Source: JADJWR01 sp964509545 (GTDB lineage Bacteria; Pseudomonadota; Gammaproteobacteria; Burkholderiales; Burkholderiaceae_F). Taken from it: a stretch of 35,774 nucleotides of DNA. A program made the position numbers and the translations under genes. Below the pieces are notes generated by a model that was not told where the DNA came from, did not search any database, and was given only the letters and a program-made list of their open reading frames with translations. Below, in pieces: positions 27,646-35,671 of the stretch. Positions within the stretch are counted from its first letter, which is position 1, and each line of letters begins with the position of its first letter. Location of the stretch: assembly GCA_964509545.1 (NCBI GenBank), contig CAZDXQ010000039.1, positions 1 to 35,774 on the forward strand, read 5' to 3'.

Positions 27646-28125
27646 ATGAGCGAAACGCAGCGCCATGACTGGCGCCACGACGGCGTGCGGGTGATCAAGG
27701 CCAGCCAGCTCGACCCGAACACGGCGCAGACGCCGGGGATGAACCGCGCCGCGGCGATCAACTACGCCCGCGTCGGCGCGCAGAAGATCTGGGCCGGAAC
27801 CGTCACCATCCACCCGAAGGCGAAGACGGGTGCCCATCACCATGGTGCACTGGAGTCGGTGATCTACGTCGTGCGCGGCCGCGCCCGCATGCGCTGGGGC
27901 GAGCGGCTCGAGTATGTGGCCGAGGCCGAAGCCGGCGATTTCATCTTCGTGCCGCCCTACGTGCCGCACCAGGAGATCAACGCCTCGAGCGATGAGCCGC
28001 TCGAGTGCGTGCTGGTGCGTTCCGACAACGAAGCAGTGGTGGTCAATCTCGAGATCGCCGACGTCGAGCCGAACCCGGAAGCCGTGGCCTGGGTCGACCC
28101 GATCCACGCGCCGCCGAAGGCGTAA
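27646..28125 (+). CDS. Cupin-domain protein
   Basis: A 159-residue single-cupin protein. The metal-binding motif 1 is G-x2-HHHGALESVIYVVRG and motif 2 is GDFIFVPPYVPHQ, giving His/Glu/His ligands for one metal. Small cupins include isomerases, dioxygenases and sugar-binding proteins; the substrate is unknown. AGGGAGA lies 7 bases before the ATG. It sits between the PCM-type gene and a methyltransferase gene on the same strand. Confidence 0.87.
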   Translation: MSETQRHDWRHDGVRVIKASQLDPNTAQTPGMNRAAAINYARVGAQKIWAGTVTIHPKAKTGAHHHGALESVIYVVRGRARMRWGERLEYVAEAEAGDFIFVPPYVPHQEINASSDEPLECVLVRSDNEAVVVNLEIADVEPNPEAVAWVDPIHAPPKA

Positions 28126-28204
28126 CGCGGTCGCCTCGCGCGGCAGCCCGGCAGCGGTGCTGCACTGATCGGCGCAAGCGGCCACGCTGGCTTACGCTTG
28201 TGCC

Positions 28205-28873
28205 GTGAGCAACGGCTTTGCCAATGCGCGCGAAACCTGGGATGCGCGCTTTGACCGCGACGACTACATCTTCGGCACCGCGCCGAACGAGTTCCTCGCC
28301 GGGCAGCGCCTGCGACTGTCGCCCGGCCAGCACGCGCTGTGTGTCGCCGACGGCGAAGGGCGCAACAGCGTCTGGCTGGCGCAGCAGGGCCTCGTCGTCA
28401 CCGCCTTCGACATCGCGCCGCGCGGCGTGGCCAAGGCGCGCGCACTGGCGACACGGGCCGGCGCAGCGGTCGACCACCGCGTGGCCAGCGTCGAGCAGTG
28501 GGACTGGACGCCGGAAGCCTACGACGTGGTGGCGGCGATCTTCGTTCAGTTCGCCGCGCCCGCCGTGCGCGAGCAGATGTTCGCCGGCATGCTGCAGACG
28601 CTGAAGCTGAGCGGCTTGCTGCTGCTGCAGGGCTACACGCCGCGGCAGCTCGGCTACCGCACCGGTGGCCCGCCCTGCGCCGAGCATCTGTACACGACGG
28701 AACTGCTGCAGCACGCCTTCGCTGCGCACGAGATCGTGCTGCTGCGCGAACACGATGCGGTGCTGGCCGAGGGCACGCAGCATGCGGGGATGTCGGCACT
28801 GATCGATTGTGTCGTGCGCAAACGCGCAACGCCCCACTTAAGCGGCCCTAGACTCGCGCCATGCGCATCCTGA
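28205..28873 (+). CDS. Class I SAM-dependent methyltransferase (TehB-like)
   Basis: A 222-residue methyltransferase. It begins ETWDARFDRDDYIFGTAPNEFL, typical of the TehB / thiopurine-like group, with SAM motif I seen as ALCVADGEGRNSVWLAQ and the acidic residue VTAFDIAP at the end of the second strand. The acceptor is unknown; family members act on tellurite, thiols or small metabolites. The start is GTG 28205 without a clear ribosome-binding site. Its 3' end overlaps the response-regulator gene by 13 bases, so the three genes to 31012 are likely one transcript. Confidence 0.87.
   Translation: MSNGFANARETWDARFDRDDYIFGTAPNEFLAGQRLRLSPGQHALCVADGEGRNSVWLAQQGLVVTAFDIAPRGVAKARALATRAGAAVDHRVASVEQWDWTPEAYDVVAAIFVQFAAPAVREQMFAGMLQTLKLSGLLLLQGYTPRQLGYRTGGPPCAEHLYTTELLQHAFAAHEIVLLREHDAVLAEGTQHAGMSALIDCVVRKRATPHLSGPRLAPCAS
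28838..28854 (+). promoter_or_regulatory. Degenerate response-regulator half-site before the regulator gene
   Basis: CTTAAG (28837-28842), N5, CTAGAC: one good TTAA core and a poor second one 11 bp later. It may mark weak autoregulation by the QseB/PmrA-like protein, but the match is much poorer than at 12057 and 35655. Confidence 0.2.
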
Positions 28874-29535
28874 TCGTCGAAGACGACGCGCTGCTCGGCG
28901 ACGGGCTCGCTGTTGGCCTGAGCGCGTTTGGCTTTGCCGTCGACTGGTTCCGCGACGGCGGTGCCGCCGATGCGGCGCTGGCGACGGTGCCGTACGAGGC
29001 GATCGTGCTCGACCTGTCGCTGCCCGGCGGCGACGGCATGGACTGGCTCGCGCGCTGGCGGCGGCGCGGCGACACGACACCGGTGCTGATCCTGACCGCG
29101 CGCGACGCGCTCGACTCGAGGGTGGCCGGCCTCGACAGCGGCGCCGACGACTACCTGGTCAAGCCGGTGGCGATCGCCGAACTGGCGGCTCGGCTGCGCG
29201 CGCTGACCCGCCGCGCGCGCGGCAGGCCTGAGCCGGTGTGGCGGCATGGCGCCCTCGAGTACGACCCGGCGGCGAAGACCGTCTCCTGGCGCGGCGCGCC
29301 GGTGGAGCTGACCAGCCGCGAACTGGCGCTGCTCGAAGTGCTGCTGGCCAATCCGCGCCGCGTGCTGTCGAAGCAGCAGCTGTTCGAGAAGCTTTACGCG
29401 TGGGACCAGTCGATCGAAAGCAACGCGATCGAGGTCTACGTGCATCACCTCAGGCGCAAGATCGATCCCGGCATCGTGCGCACGGTGCGCGGCGTCGGCT
29501 ACGCGCTGGGCGCCGCGGTCGAGGCGCAGCCGTGA
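28861..29535 (+). CDS. OmpR-family response regulator, QseB/PmrA-like
   Basis: A 224-residue response regulator. The receiver domain has the acidic pocket EDD (7-9), the phospho-acceptor Asp51 in IVLDLSLPGGDG, Thr in LILTARD and Lys in DDYLVKP. The C-terminal winged helix shows ELTSRELALLEVLL, VLSKQQLFEKLY and the recognition-helix region SNAIEVYVHHLRRKI, followed by TVRGVGYAL. Motifs are closest to QseB/PmrA/BasR. It overlaps the methyltransferase gene by 13 bases. Its kinase lies downstream. Two TTAA-N7-TTAA sites elsewhere in the window fit the DNA motif known for this branch. Confidence 0.95.
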   Translation: MRILIVEDDALLGDGLAVGLSAFGFAVDWFRDGGAADAALATVPYEAIVLDLSLPGGDGMDWLARWRRRGDTTPVLILTARDALDSRVAGLDSGADDYLVKPVAIAELAARLRALTRRARGRPEPVWRHGALEYDPAAKTVSWRGAPVELTSRELALLEVLLANPRRVLSKQQLFEKLYAWDQSIESNAIEVYVHHLRRKIDPGIVRTVRGVGYALGAAVEAQP

Positions 29536-29672
29536 TCTGTCGCCTGCCGAGCCGGCGGCGCACGATCTGGCCGGGCGCCGCGCCCGGGGCGACGCGCCCG
29601 CCTGCAATCGTGGCCTGCGCCGGCGGGCCGGATGCCGCGGCGTCGGCGCGACGGTCGAAGGGGGCGCGATGA
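29532..29672 (+). CDS. Possible 46-residue coupling ORF between regulator and kinase
   Basis: GTG at 29532 overlaps the regulator stop (GTGA) and the frame ends in a TGA that overlaps the kinase ATG (ATGA, 29669-29672). The product would be Arg/Ala/Pro-rich without a recognisable domain. It exactly bridges a 133-base gap and could carry ribosomes through to the kinase start. It could equally be a chance frame in GC-rich DNA. Confidence 0.25.
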   Translation: MICRLPSRRRTIWPGAAPGATRPPAIVACAGGPDAAASARRSKGAR

Positions 29673-31012
29673 CGCTGCAGCGGCGGCTCCTGGTGCTGCT
29701 GCTGGCCGGCGCGCCGCTGATCTGGGTCATCGCCGTCGGCTTCGCGCTCTGGCGGGCGCGCTACGAGATCAACGAGCTGTTCGACACGCAGCAGGTACGG
29801 CTGGCGCAGCAGGTGGCGGCGCTGCTGCCGTCGGCGCATCTGGATGGGGCGCCGCGCCGGCTTCCGGCGCTTCCGGCGGCAGCCGGCGCAGCCGAACTCG
29901 ACGATCTGTCGATCGCGGTGTGGAACGAACGCGGCGAACTGCTGCTCGCCGATCGCGAAGGCACGGCGCTGCCGTTCGACGCGAAGGCCGCCGGCTTTGT
30001 CGATCTGTCTCTCGGCGACGAGGCCTGGCGTGTGTACTACCTGCCGGGCAACGGCGCGTGGCGGGTAGCGGTCGGCCAGGCGGCCGAGGAGCGGGCCGAA
30101 GTGCTGCGCGACCTGCTGGCCAGCCAGTTCCTGCCCTGGCTGCTGATGCTGCCCGTGCTGCTGGCGGCGATGGCGGCCGCCGTGCGGCGCGGCCTGCGCC
30201 CGGTGCGCGAAGTCGCGCGCGAAGTGCAGTTGCGCCGTGTCGACAGCCTGTCGCCGCTGGCCATCGGCCGGGCGCCGGCCGAGCTGCGACCGCTGCTCGC
30301 CGCGATGAACGACCTGTTCGCGCGCATCGGGCGCGCGCTCGAGCATGAACGACGGATGACGGCCGACGCCGCGCACGAACTGCGCACGCCGCTGGCGGCG
30401 CTGCGCGCGCAATGGGAGGCGGCGCAGCTGGCCGCCACCGATGGCGAACGCCAACGCGCCTACGCGCAGATCGGCGAAGGCATCGACCGGCTCGGACGGC
30501 TGGTGTCGCAGCTTCTGTCCTTGGCCGGCGTCGAAGCCCGCGGCACGCCGGTGTTCACCGACACCGTAAACTGGCACCGCGTGCTCGAGCAGGCGCTGTC
30601 AGACTGCCTGCCGTTGCTCGACGCAACGGGCACGGAAGTCGCCGTTAGCTGGCCGGCGCAAGGCGCGCCGCTGCCGCTGACCGGCGACGAGGCGCTGCTG
30701 GCCACACTGGTGCGCAACCTCATCGACAACGCGCTGCGCTACTCGCCGCCGCGCTCTACGGTCAACGTGCGCTTCAGCTCGGGCGCGCTTGTCATCGAGG
30801 ATTGCGGTCCGGGACTGAGCGCGGAGCAAAGGCAGCGGCTCGGCGATCGCTTCTACCGGCCGGCCGGTCAGATTCAGGCCGGCAGCGGGCTGGGCATCTC
30901 GATCGTGCAGCGGGTAGCCGAATTGCACGGTCTCGAGGTGCGCTTCGACAACCGCGACGACGGACCGGGGCTGCGCGTCACCGTGGCCCGGCGCGGCGCC
31001 GATCAGCCCTAA
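29669..31012 (+). CDS. Sensor histidine kinase, QseC-like
   Basis: A 447-residue inner-membrane kinase, cognate to the upstream regulator. Transmembrane helices lie at about residues 7-27 and 150-170 and flank a periplasmic sensor of about 120 residues. The HAMP-like linker is followed by the dimerisation motif with the phospho-His (DAAHELRTPLAALRAQWE), N-box NLIDNALRYSP, G1 box IEDCGPGLS and G2 box GSGLGISIVQRV. The periplasmic part (DDLSIAVWNERGELLLADREG) is typical of the QseC/PmrB type. It converges on the TPR-protein gene with 54 bases between the stops. Confidence 0.95.
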   Translation: MTLQRRLLVLLLAGAPLIWVIAVGFALWRARYEINELFDTQQVRLAQQVAALLPSAHLDGAPRRLPALPAAAGAAELDDLSIAVWNERGELLLADREGTALPFDAKAAGFVDLSLGDEAWRVYYLPGNGAWRVAVGQAAEERAEVLRDLLASQFLPWLLMLPVLLAAMAAAVRRGLRPVREVAREVQLRRVDSLSPLAIGRAPAELRPLLAAMNDLFARIGRALEHERRMTADAAHELRTPLAALRAQWEAAQLAATDGERQRAYAQIGEGIDRLGRLVSQLLSLAGVEARGTPVFTDTVNWHRVLEQALSDCLPLLDATGTEVAVSWPAQGAPLPLTGDEALLATLVRNLIDNALRYSPPRSTVNVRFSSGALVIEDCGPGLSAEQRQRLGDRFYRPAGQIQAGSGLGISIVQRVAELHGLEVRFDNRDDGPGLRVTVARRGADQP

Positions 31013-31066
31013 GTTCGGTACCGGCGCGAATCCGACAGCGGCGAAAAGGCGGTGCGGCCTGCAGGC

Positions 31067-31729
31067 TTACCGCGCGGCCACCTGCGCCCGTACCTTGTCG
31101 AGCAGCGCCCTGGCTTCGTCGCGCCGCCCGGCGTCGGCGACCTCGCGGCCCGGCCGCGGCGGCGCCGACAGCGCGCGCTCCAGATAGACGACGGCCTCGG
31201 CCGGCTTGCCGGTCTCGACCAGATATTCGCCGTAGAAATAGTTCGGATCGATGCCTTGCGGATTGATCGCCAGCGCCTTGTCGAGCAGTTCCTTCGCCTT
31301 GGCCTTGTCGCCGAAGCCGAGCGGCCAGCCGGGCACCTTGTAGTACAGCACCGCCAGGCTGTTGTAGGCCGAGCCATCCAGCGCATCGGGCTTCATCTTC
31401 AGCGCCTGCTCGTACATCGCCTTGGCTTCCTTGGCCAGCGACAGCGCGCCGAGTCCGCCCTTGGCGCCGGCCAGCGTGCTGACGATGATGCCGTTCCAGA
31501 CCAGCGGCTCGGCGCGGTCGGGGTAGGTCTCGACCACCTTGTGCGCGCGGGCCGCCAGCGCTTCGAAGCGCTCGACATGCTGCTTGACCGGCGTCTGGTA
31601 GCGGATCGTCTCCCATTCGCGTTGCAGCTCGGCCACGGCGTCGTCGACCGGGGCGGCGATGGCGGCGCCGGCGAAAAGAACACAGGCGAGCGCCAGTGCG
31701 GCGCGTGTCAGCGAGCGAAACTCATACAT
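31067..31729 (-). CDS. Exported TPR-repeat protein
   Basis: A 220-residue protein with a signal peptide (LTRAALALACVLFAGAAIA, cleavage after AAIA) and several tetratricopeptide-like helix pairs: PDRAEPLVWNGIIVSTLAG, AKAMYEQALKMKPDALDGSA, AKAKELLDKALAINPQ and PAEAVVYLERALSAPP. It probably serves as a periplasmic scaffold. ATG 31729 has GGAG 7 bases upstream; the frame open to 31804 is not used. It overlaps the SDR gene by 8 bases and is the last gene of the five-gene operon. Confidence 0.88.
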   Translation of the reverse strand: MYEFRSLTRAALALACVLFAGAAIAAPVDDAVAELQREWETIRYQTPVKQHVERFEALAARAHKVVETYPDRAEPLVWNGIIVSTLAGAKGGLGALSLAKEAKAMYEQALKMKPDALDGSAYNSLAVLYYKVPGWPLGFGDKAKAKELLDKALAINPQGIDPNYFYGEYLVETGKPAEAVVYLERALSAPPRPGREVADAGRRDEARALLDKVRAQVAAR

Positions 31730-32558
31730 GTTGCGACTCCGTGGTTGAGGATTGGGCCGCATCGGCGCGGGCTGCCGCGCCGAGGGCGGCGCGGTGGGGT
31801 GCAAAGGCTCGGTCGAGCAGCGCCGGGGCTAGGCCGTTGACGCGTACCGCGACCGCTTCGGGAAAGCCGATGAACTTCTCGCCGCGGCCCGACAGCAGCA
31901 GGGCCAGCGCGGCATGGGCGACGATTTCCGGCGCGTCGACCGCCGTGCGCGTGCGCCGGTTGAAATCCTCGGCGCGCGTGTCGTTGAAGGCCGTGCGCGT
32001 CGCCCTTGCGCCGAGGTACTGAACGCGAACCGGCGTGTCGGCCAATTCTCTGCGCAGCGTCTCGGAAAAACCGCGCAGGCCGAACTTGCCGGCGCCGTAG
32101 ACGGCGAAGCCGGGCACGCCGAGGCGGCCGGTGGCCGAGCCGATGTTCAGCACCCGCGCGGCGGGCTGCGCGCGCAACTGCGGCAGCATCGCCAGCGTCA
32201 GCTGGATCGGCGCGATCAGGTTGGTCTGCAGCACGGCGTCGATCTGCTCGGCCGAGGTTTCGGCGAAGGCGCCGAAACACGGCAGTGCCGCGTTGTTGAT
32301 CAGCACATTGCAGCGACGCACCGCGGCAATATCGCGGATCGCGGCGCGGCCGGACGCCGTCGTGATGTCGGCGGCCAGCGCCTGCACGCGCGGGCGCCGC
32401 GCGTCGGCACCGAGGGCTTCGGCCAGCCGGGCCAGCACCGCACCCCGGCGGCCGACCAGCAGCACCCGCGCGCCGGCATCGGCCAGCACAGCGGCCAGCG
32501 CCGAGCCGATGCCGCCGGCGGCACCGGTCAGCACCACGGAAAGCTGCTCCGGCCTCAC
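31722..32558 (-). CDS. Short-chain dehydrogenase/reductase
   Basis: A 278-residue classical SDR oxidoreductase. The NADP(H)-binding motif is VLTGAAGGIGSALA, with GRR after the second strand suggesting NADPH preference, then INNAA, the catalytic Ser in NIGSATG and Tyr-x3-Lys in VYGAGKFG. The C-terminal part (KFIGFPEAVAVRVNGLAPALLD) suggests membrane association, as in lipid-acting SDRs. The start GTG 32558 has GGAG 8 bases upstream and overlaps the stop of the upstream gene (GTGA). Member of the five-gene operon. Confidence 0.92.
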   Translation of the reverse strand: MRPEQLSVVLTGAAGGIGSALAAVLADAGARVLLVGRRGAVLARLAEALGADARRPRVQALAADITTASGRAAIRDIAAVRRCNVLINNAALPCFGAFAETSAEQIDAVLQTNLIAPIQLTLAMLPQLRAQPAARVLNIGSATGRLGVPGFAVYGAGKFGLRGFSETLRRELADTPVRVQYLGARATRTAFNDTRAEDFNRRTRTAVDAPEIVAHAALALLLSGRGEKFIGFPEAVAVRVNGLAPALLDRAFAPHRAALGAAARADAAQSSTTESQHV

Positions 32559-33232
32559 GCCGTCAACTCCTCGGGCTGCGGGCTTGCCAGCGGCAGGCTG
32601 GCGAACACGTCGCGATACAGGCGATAGAACATCCGTGCTGCGTGGATGACGGCCTGCTGGTCGGCCGGCTCGTCGAGCCGGTTCATCAGCACGGCGAAGT
32701 GCGCGGTGTGCTCGCGGTCGAGTTCGCCGTGCGAGCGCAGGTAAGTGAAGGCACTGTCGGGCAGCCGCAGCGCGCGCTGGATCCGGTCGGCGGCAGTGCA
32801 GGCCAGCGCGACGCTGGTGCCCTCGAGCACGAGCACCATGCCGAGGAAGCCGACAGGATTGCCGCGGGCGATGGTGTCGTAGGCATAGGCCACCATCAGC
32901 TCCGTGGCCGGCCGCGGCTGGCCGTTGCGCACCGCCTCGGCATCGCCGCCACAGGCGTCGATGTCGTCGAGGATCCACTCGTCGTGGCCGCTTTCCTCAA
33001 CGATGTAGTGATCGAGTTCGCCGGCGAGCCAATGCAGTCTCGCCGGCAGCCTCGCCTTGCAGGAGGCCAGCAGCGGCACCGTGTGCTTGACGTGGTGGTA
33101 CGCCTCGGTGAGAAAGGCGAGATAGCTCGCCGCCTCGACCTCGCCGCGCAGCGTGCGCTGGATGATCGGCGTTGCAACGAGCGCGGCGCGCGCCTCAGCG
33201 GTCGAGGCGAGCAGTTGATCGTGGAAGTTCAT
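32555..33232 (-). CDS. Haem-oxygenase-like di-iron (TenA/UndA-like) protein
   Basis: A 225-residue all-helical protein of the iron-containing redox (HDO) family related to TenA, PqqC and UndA. Likely metal ligands are Glu43 and His46/His50 (TEAYHHVKHT), Glu80 and His83 (EESGHDEW), Glu137 (LEGTS), and His168, Asp172, His175 (HGELDREH). UndA in this superfamily decarboxylates fatty acids; others oxidise amino or fatty acids. Substrate here is unknown. The first 38 bases overlap the ligase gene and there is no clear ribosome-binding site, so it is probably translated by coupling. Confidence 0.87.
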   Translation of the reverse strand: MNFHDQLLASTAEARAALVATPIIQRTLRGEVEAASYLAFLTEAYHHVKHTVPLLASCKARLPARLHWLAGELDHYIVEESGHDEWILDDIDACGGDAEAVRNGQPRPATELMVAYAYDTIARGNPVGFLGMVLVLEGTSVALACTAADRIQRALRLPDSAFTYLRSHGELDREHTAHFAVLMNRLDEPADQQAVIHAARMFYRLYRDVFASLPLASPQPEELTA

Positions 33233-34718
33233 CGGTTTCGGGCAGATCGGGAATCAGGGCGGTGTCGTCGGCGGCGGCGAGGATTTCCTGGTGCGCTTGC
33301 GCGATGGACTCGCGCCGCGGCCGGCCATTGGCGGTGGCCATGCCGCTGCTGGCGCTGAATGGAACCCGGGCGCGGGTCCAGCGCGCGATCCGCGCGTAGT
33401 CGGGCAGCCGCGAATTGGCCTGCGCCACGGCCTCGTCGAGCCGGGAATCGGTCGTATCGGCCCGCGCCGGCCAGAGCACGGCGGTCAGTTGCGGCTGTCC
33501 GTCGCCGAAGGCGGCCGCGTGCGCGATCGCCGTCGAAGCCTGCAGCTCGGACTCGACCCACTCGGGCGACACGTTGCGACCGAACGAGGTGATGAGCACG
33601 TTGCCGCGCCGGCCGTCGATGTGCAGAAAGCCGTCGTCGTCGATCCGGCCGATGTCGCCGGTGGCCCACCATTGCGGCACGTTGCTCCAGGGGGCGCCGA
33701 GGTAGCCGAGCATCAGCGCGCCGCTGACCCAGATCTGCCCGTCGTTGTCGACGCGCAGCCGCGCGTGCGGCAGCGGCTTGCCGGCCGAGCCGGGCCGGTC
33801 GGCATGCGGCAGGTTCAGCGTCTGCACCGATGCCGCCTCGGACAGGCCGTAGCCTTCGAACGCCGGCAGCCCGCTGCGGCGCGCCTGGGCGATCGCGGTG
33901 TGACCGACACGGGCGCCGCCGACGGCGACGAACTTCAGCGTCGGCTGTGGCGCGGCGCGCACCGCCGTGCGCCACGCCGCCCAGGCGCGCAACATCTGCG
34001 GCAGGACGATCGTGCTGTCGGCGCGGTAGCGCTGCACGGCCGCGTCGAGCGCGGCCGGATTGAAGCTCGATGAGCCGGCGAGCCCGGCTTCGTGCGCGCT
34101 GGGGATGACCACTGTCGCGCCGGTGGCGAGCGGCGCATAGACGCCGGCGATGTTCTCCAGAAGCACCGGCAGCGGCAGCGCGCACAGGTGGCGCCGCACA
34201 CGAACCGGCGCCAGCGCCTCGGCCAGGCTCGCGGCGACCGTCAGCGAGGTCTCGCCAAGACATACGCCCTTGGGCTGTCCGGTCGTGCCGGAGGTGAAGG
34301 TGATCTTGCGCGTGCCGGGCGGCGCAGCGACTGCGTCGCCGATGCGGCGGCTGAGCGCGAGCCACTCGCTGCCCACGGCGAACATCGTCGCCGCGACCGC
34401 GCGGGGCGTCCTGGCGCTGAGCACGGCGTCGACGCCGGCGGCCGCCAGCGCATGCGCACGCTGCTCGTCGGTGAAAAACAGCGGCAGCGGCACATGCACG
34501 ACGCCGGCGCGCAGCGCCGCCAGGTCGGCGATCACCCAGGCGGCGTTGTTCGGCAGCACGCTGGCCAGCGTGCGCACCCGCTCGCGAACGAGGATCCCGG
34601 CCAGCGCTTCGACGGCAGCGAGCAGTTCGCCGTACGAGACCAGGGCGCGCGAATCCTGCAGCGCCGGATCGCGCGCGGGAGCGCTACGCAGGTGGGCGAA
34701 GAACTGCTCGGCGTTCAA
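33195..34718 (-). CDS. AMP-dependent acyl ligase
   Basis: A 507-residue member of the acyl-adenylate-forming superfamily, which activates a carboxylic acid with ATP, often for CoA transfer. Motifs: A3 TFTSGTTGQPKGV, A5 GYGLSEAASV, A7 WWATGDIGRIDDDGFLHIDGR and A8 ITSFGRNVSPEWVE. In the A10 position the usual catalytic Lys (GK-x-R) is Arg, in NGRPRRESI, so adenylation may be impaired or use another residue. I chose TTG 34718 because GGGGAGG lies 4 bases upstream; ATG 34736 is the alternative. It overlaps the di-iron gene by 38 bases. Confidence 0.92.
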   Translation of the reverse strand: MNAEQFFAHLRSAPARDPALQDSRALVSYGELLAAVEALAGILVRERVRTLASVLPNNAAWVIADLAALRAGVVHVPLPLFFTDEQRAHALAAAGVDAVLSARTPRAVAATMFAVGSEWLALSRRIGDAVAAPPGTRKITFTSGTTGQPKGVCLGETSLTVAASLAEALAPVRVRRHLCALPLPVLLENIAGVYAPLATGATVVIPSAHEAGLAGSSSFNPAALDAAVQRYRADSTIVLPQMLRAWAAWRTAVRAAPQPTLKFVAVGGARVGHTAIAQARRSGLPAFEGYGLSEAASVQTLNLPHADRPGSAGKPLPHARLRVDNDGQIWVSGALMLGYLGAPWSNVPQWWATGDIGRIDDDGFLHIDGRRGNVLITSFGRNVSPEWVESELQASTAIAHAAAFGDGQPQLTAVLWPARADTTDSRLDEAVAQANSRLPDYARIARWTRARVPFSASSGMATANGRPRRESIAQAHQEILAAADDTALIPDLPETDELPRSTARLDR

Positions 34719-34848
34719 GCGGCCTCCCCGGCGCATCGGGCATGCGCCGCGACGGCGGGCGCCGACCATCCGCCATGCGCGGCGCCACGGCCGCCGCCGG
34801 CGGGTGCGAGGCCCGGCGCTGCGCGTGCGTGCAGCCGACGGCCCGCGC

Positions 34849-35610
34849 TCATCGCTTGCGCCGCTGCATCCGCGCGAGGTTGTCGAGAAGGTCGCCGGCC
34901 AGCACTTTTGGCGCGTGTTCGTAGTAGCTGCCCCACAGCCGGGCCGCAGCACCCAGCCGCTTTGGCTCGGCCGGCGCCAGCGCCAGCGACACCAGGCCGT
35001 GGCGTGCGAACAACCGGCGCAGCTCGGCGGTGGCCGTGATCACGGCCCAGCGGAAGCCGCAGTCGACGAGGTGGCGCGTCAGCGCGAGGATCAGATTGCG
35101 GCCTTCGCCGGCGCATGTCGATGCGAACTGGCCGACCTCGACGATGCGTTCGCGCTCGACCTCGCGCCCGCCCGCTGCGGCGAGCATCTGCTCGATCGGC
35201 TGCGGCAGATACTGTTCGAGGAACAGCGCTTCGGCGGCGCTGCGATAGCCGGCGGCGGCGCAGGGGCCGCCATCGCGGTGCCGGCTGACCAGCACTGGCA
35301 TGTAGTGCGTCAGCCGCGCGCCGAAGTGCCGCCGGTAGACGTCGGCGATGAAGCGCTCGACCTCGGCGCGCGCCGGATCGTGGCGCCGGTGCAGGCGCAA
35401 CGGTGACGTACAGGCCAGCGGCGGCCGGCTCGTCGGGCTTGCCTTCTCGCTTGGCTCGAAGGATTCGCGCTTGAGACGGCTCGGCGCGGTAATCGGGCTT
35501 GCCTTCTCGCTTTGCTCGAAGGATTCGCGCTTGAGGCGGCTCGGCGCGCTCATGGGCGACGCGGGGGTTTGGGCCGTCCACAGCGCCGGCTCGGATTCAA
35601 CGAATGACAC
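34849..35610 (-). CDS. Thermostable-hemolysin-family, GNAT-like protein
   Basis: A 253-residue member of the T_hemolysin family, named after a Vibrio hemolysin but resembling GNAT and acyl-homoserine-lactone-synthase folds. The domain covers about residues 70-245: RAEVERFIADVYRRHFGA, PVLVSRHRDGGPCAAAGYRSA, ALFLEQYLPQPIEQML, and the core IVEVGQFASTCAGEGRNLI followed by WAVITATAELRRLFARHGL. Before it lie two tandem 20-residue repeats (SRLKRESFE-x-SEKASP), encoded by a dispersed DNA repeat and probably not native to the fold. GTG 35610 is chosen for GAGGA 6 bases upstream; GTG 35640 is an alternative. First gene of the operon. Confidence 0.85.
   Translation of the reverse strand: MSFVESEPALWTAQTPASPMSAPSRLKRESFEQSEKASPITAPSRLKRESFEPSEKASPTSRPPLACTSPLRLHRRHDPARAEVERFIADVYRRHFGARLTHYMPVLVSRHRDGGPCAAAGYRSAAEALFLEQYLPQPIEQMLAAAGGREVERERIVEVGQFASTCAGEGRNLILALTRHLVDCGFRWAVITATAELRRLFARHGLVSLALAPAEPKRLGAAARLWGSYYEHAPKVLAGDLLDNLARMQRRKR
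35434..35480 (-). repeat. Dispersed ~55-bp repeat, copy 2 (tandem)
   Basis: Minus-strand copy with the identical 20-base core (35454-35473). It lies exactly 60 bp from copy 3, inside the 5' end of the hemolysin-family gene, and encodes SRLKRESFEPSEKASP. CCTTC and GAAGG, two G-A mismatches and GC/GC around the loop CAA form a hairpin. Confidence 0.8.
35494..35540 (-). repeat. Dispersed ~55-bp repeat, copy 3 (tandem)
   Basis: Minus-strand copy with the identical core (35514-35533), in frame, encoding SRLKRESFEQSEKASP. It differs from copy 2 at two of the 47 bases and can form the same hairpin with loop AAA. Confidence 0.8.
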
Positions 35611-35654
35611 AGGGATTCCTCGACTACGACCGGCAGACACGGTAGGTCGCGAGG

Positions 35655-35671
35655 CTTAACCGCGGCTTAAT
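35655..35671. promoter_or_regulatory. Direct-repeat operator, PmrA/QseB-like, upstream of the hemolysin-family operon
   Basis: CTTAAC-CGCGG-CTTAAT on the plus strand, two TTAA cores 11 bp apart, 45 bases upstream of the GTG at 35610. It is nearly identical to the site before the mipA-like gene. The remaining sequence to the window edge (35672-35774) holds no gene; it contains the palindrome TTACGTAA at 35732-35739 and a doubled CCGCGG at 35706-35718. Confidence 0.5.

Noticed and set aside
35434..35540. Tandem repeats considered as a CRISPR array
   Set aside because: Only two units, 60-bp period, in frame within a protein-coding gene, no unique spacers and no cas genes.
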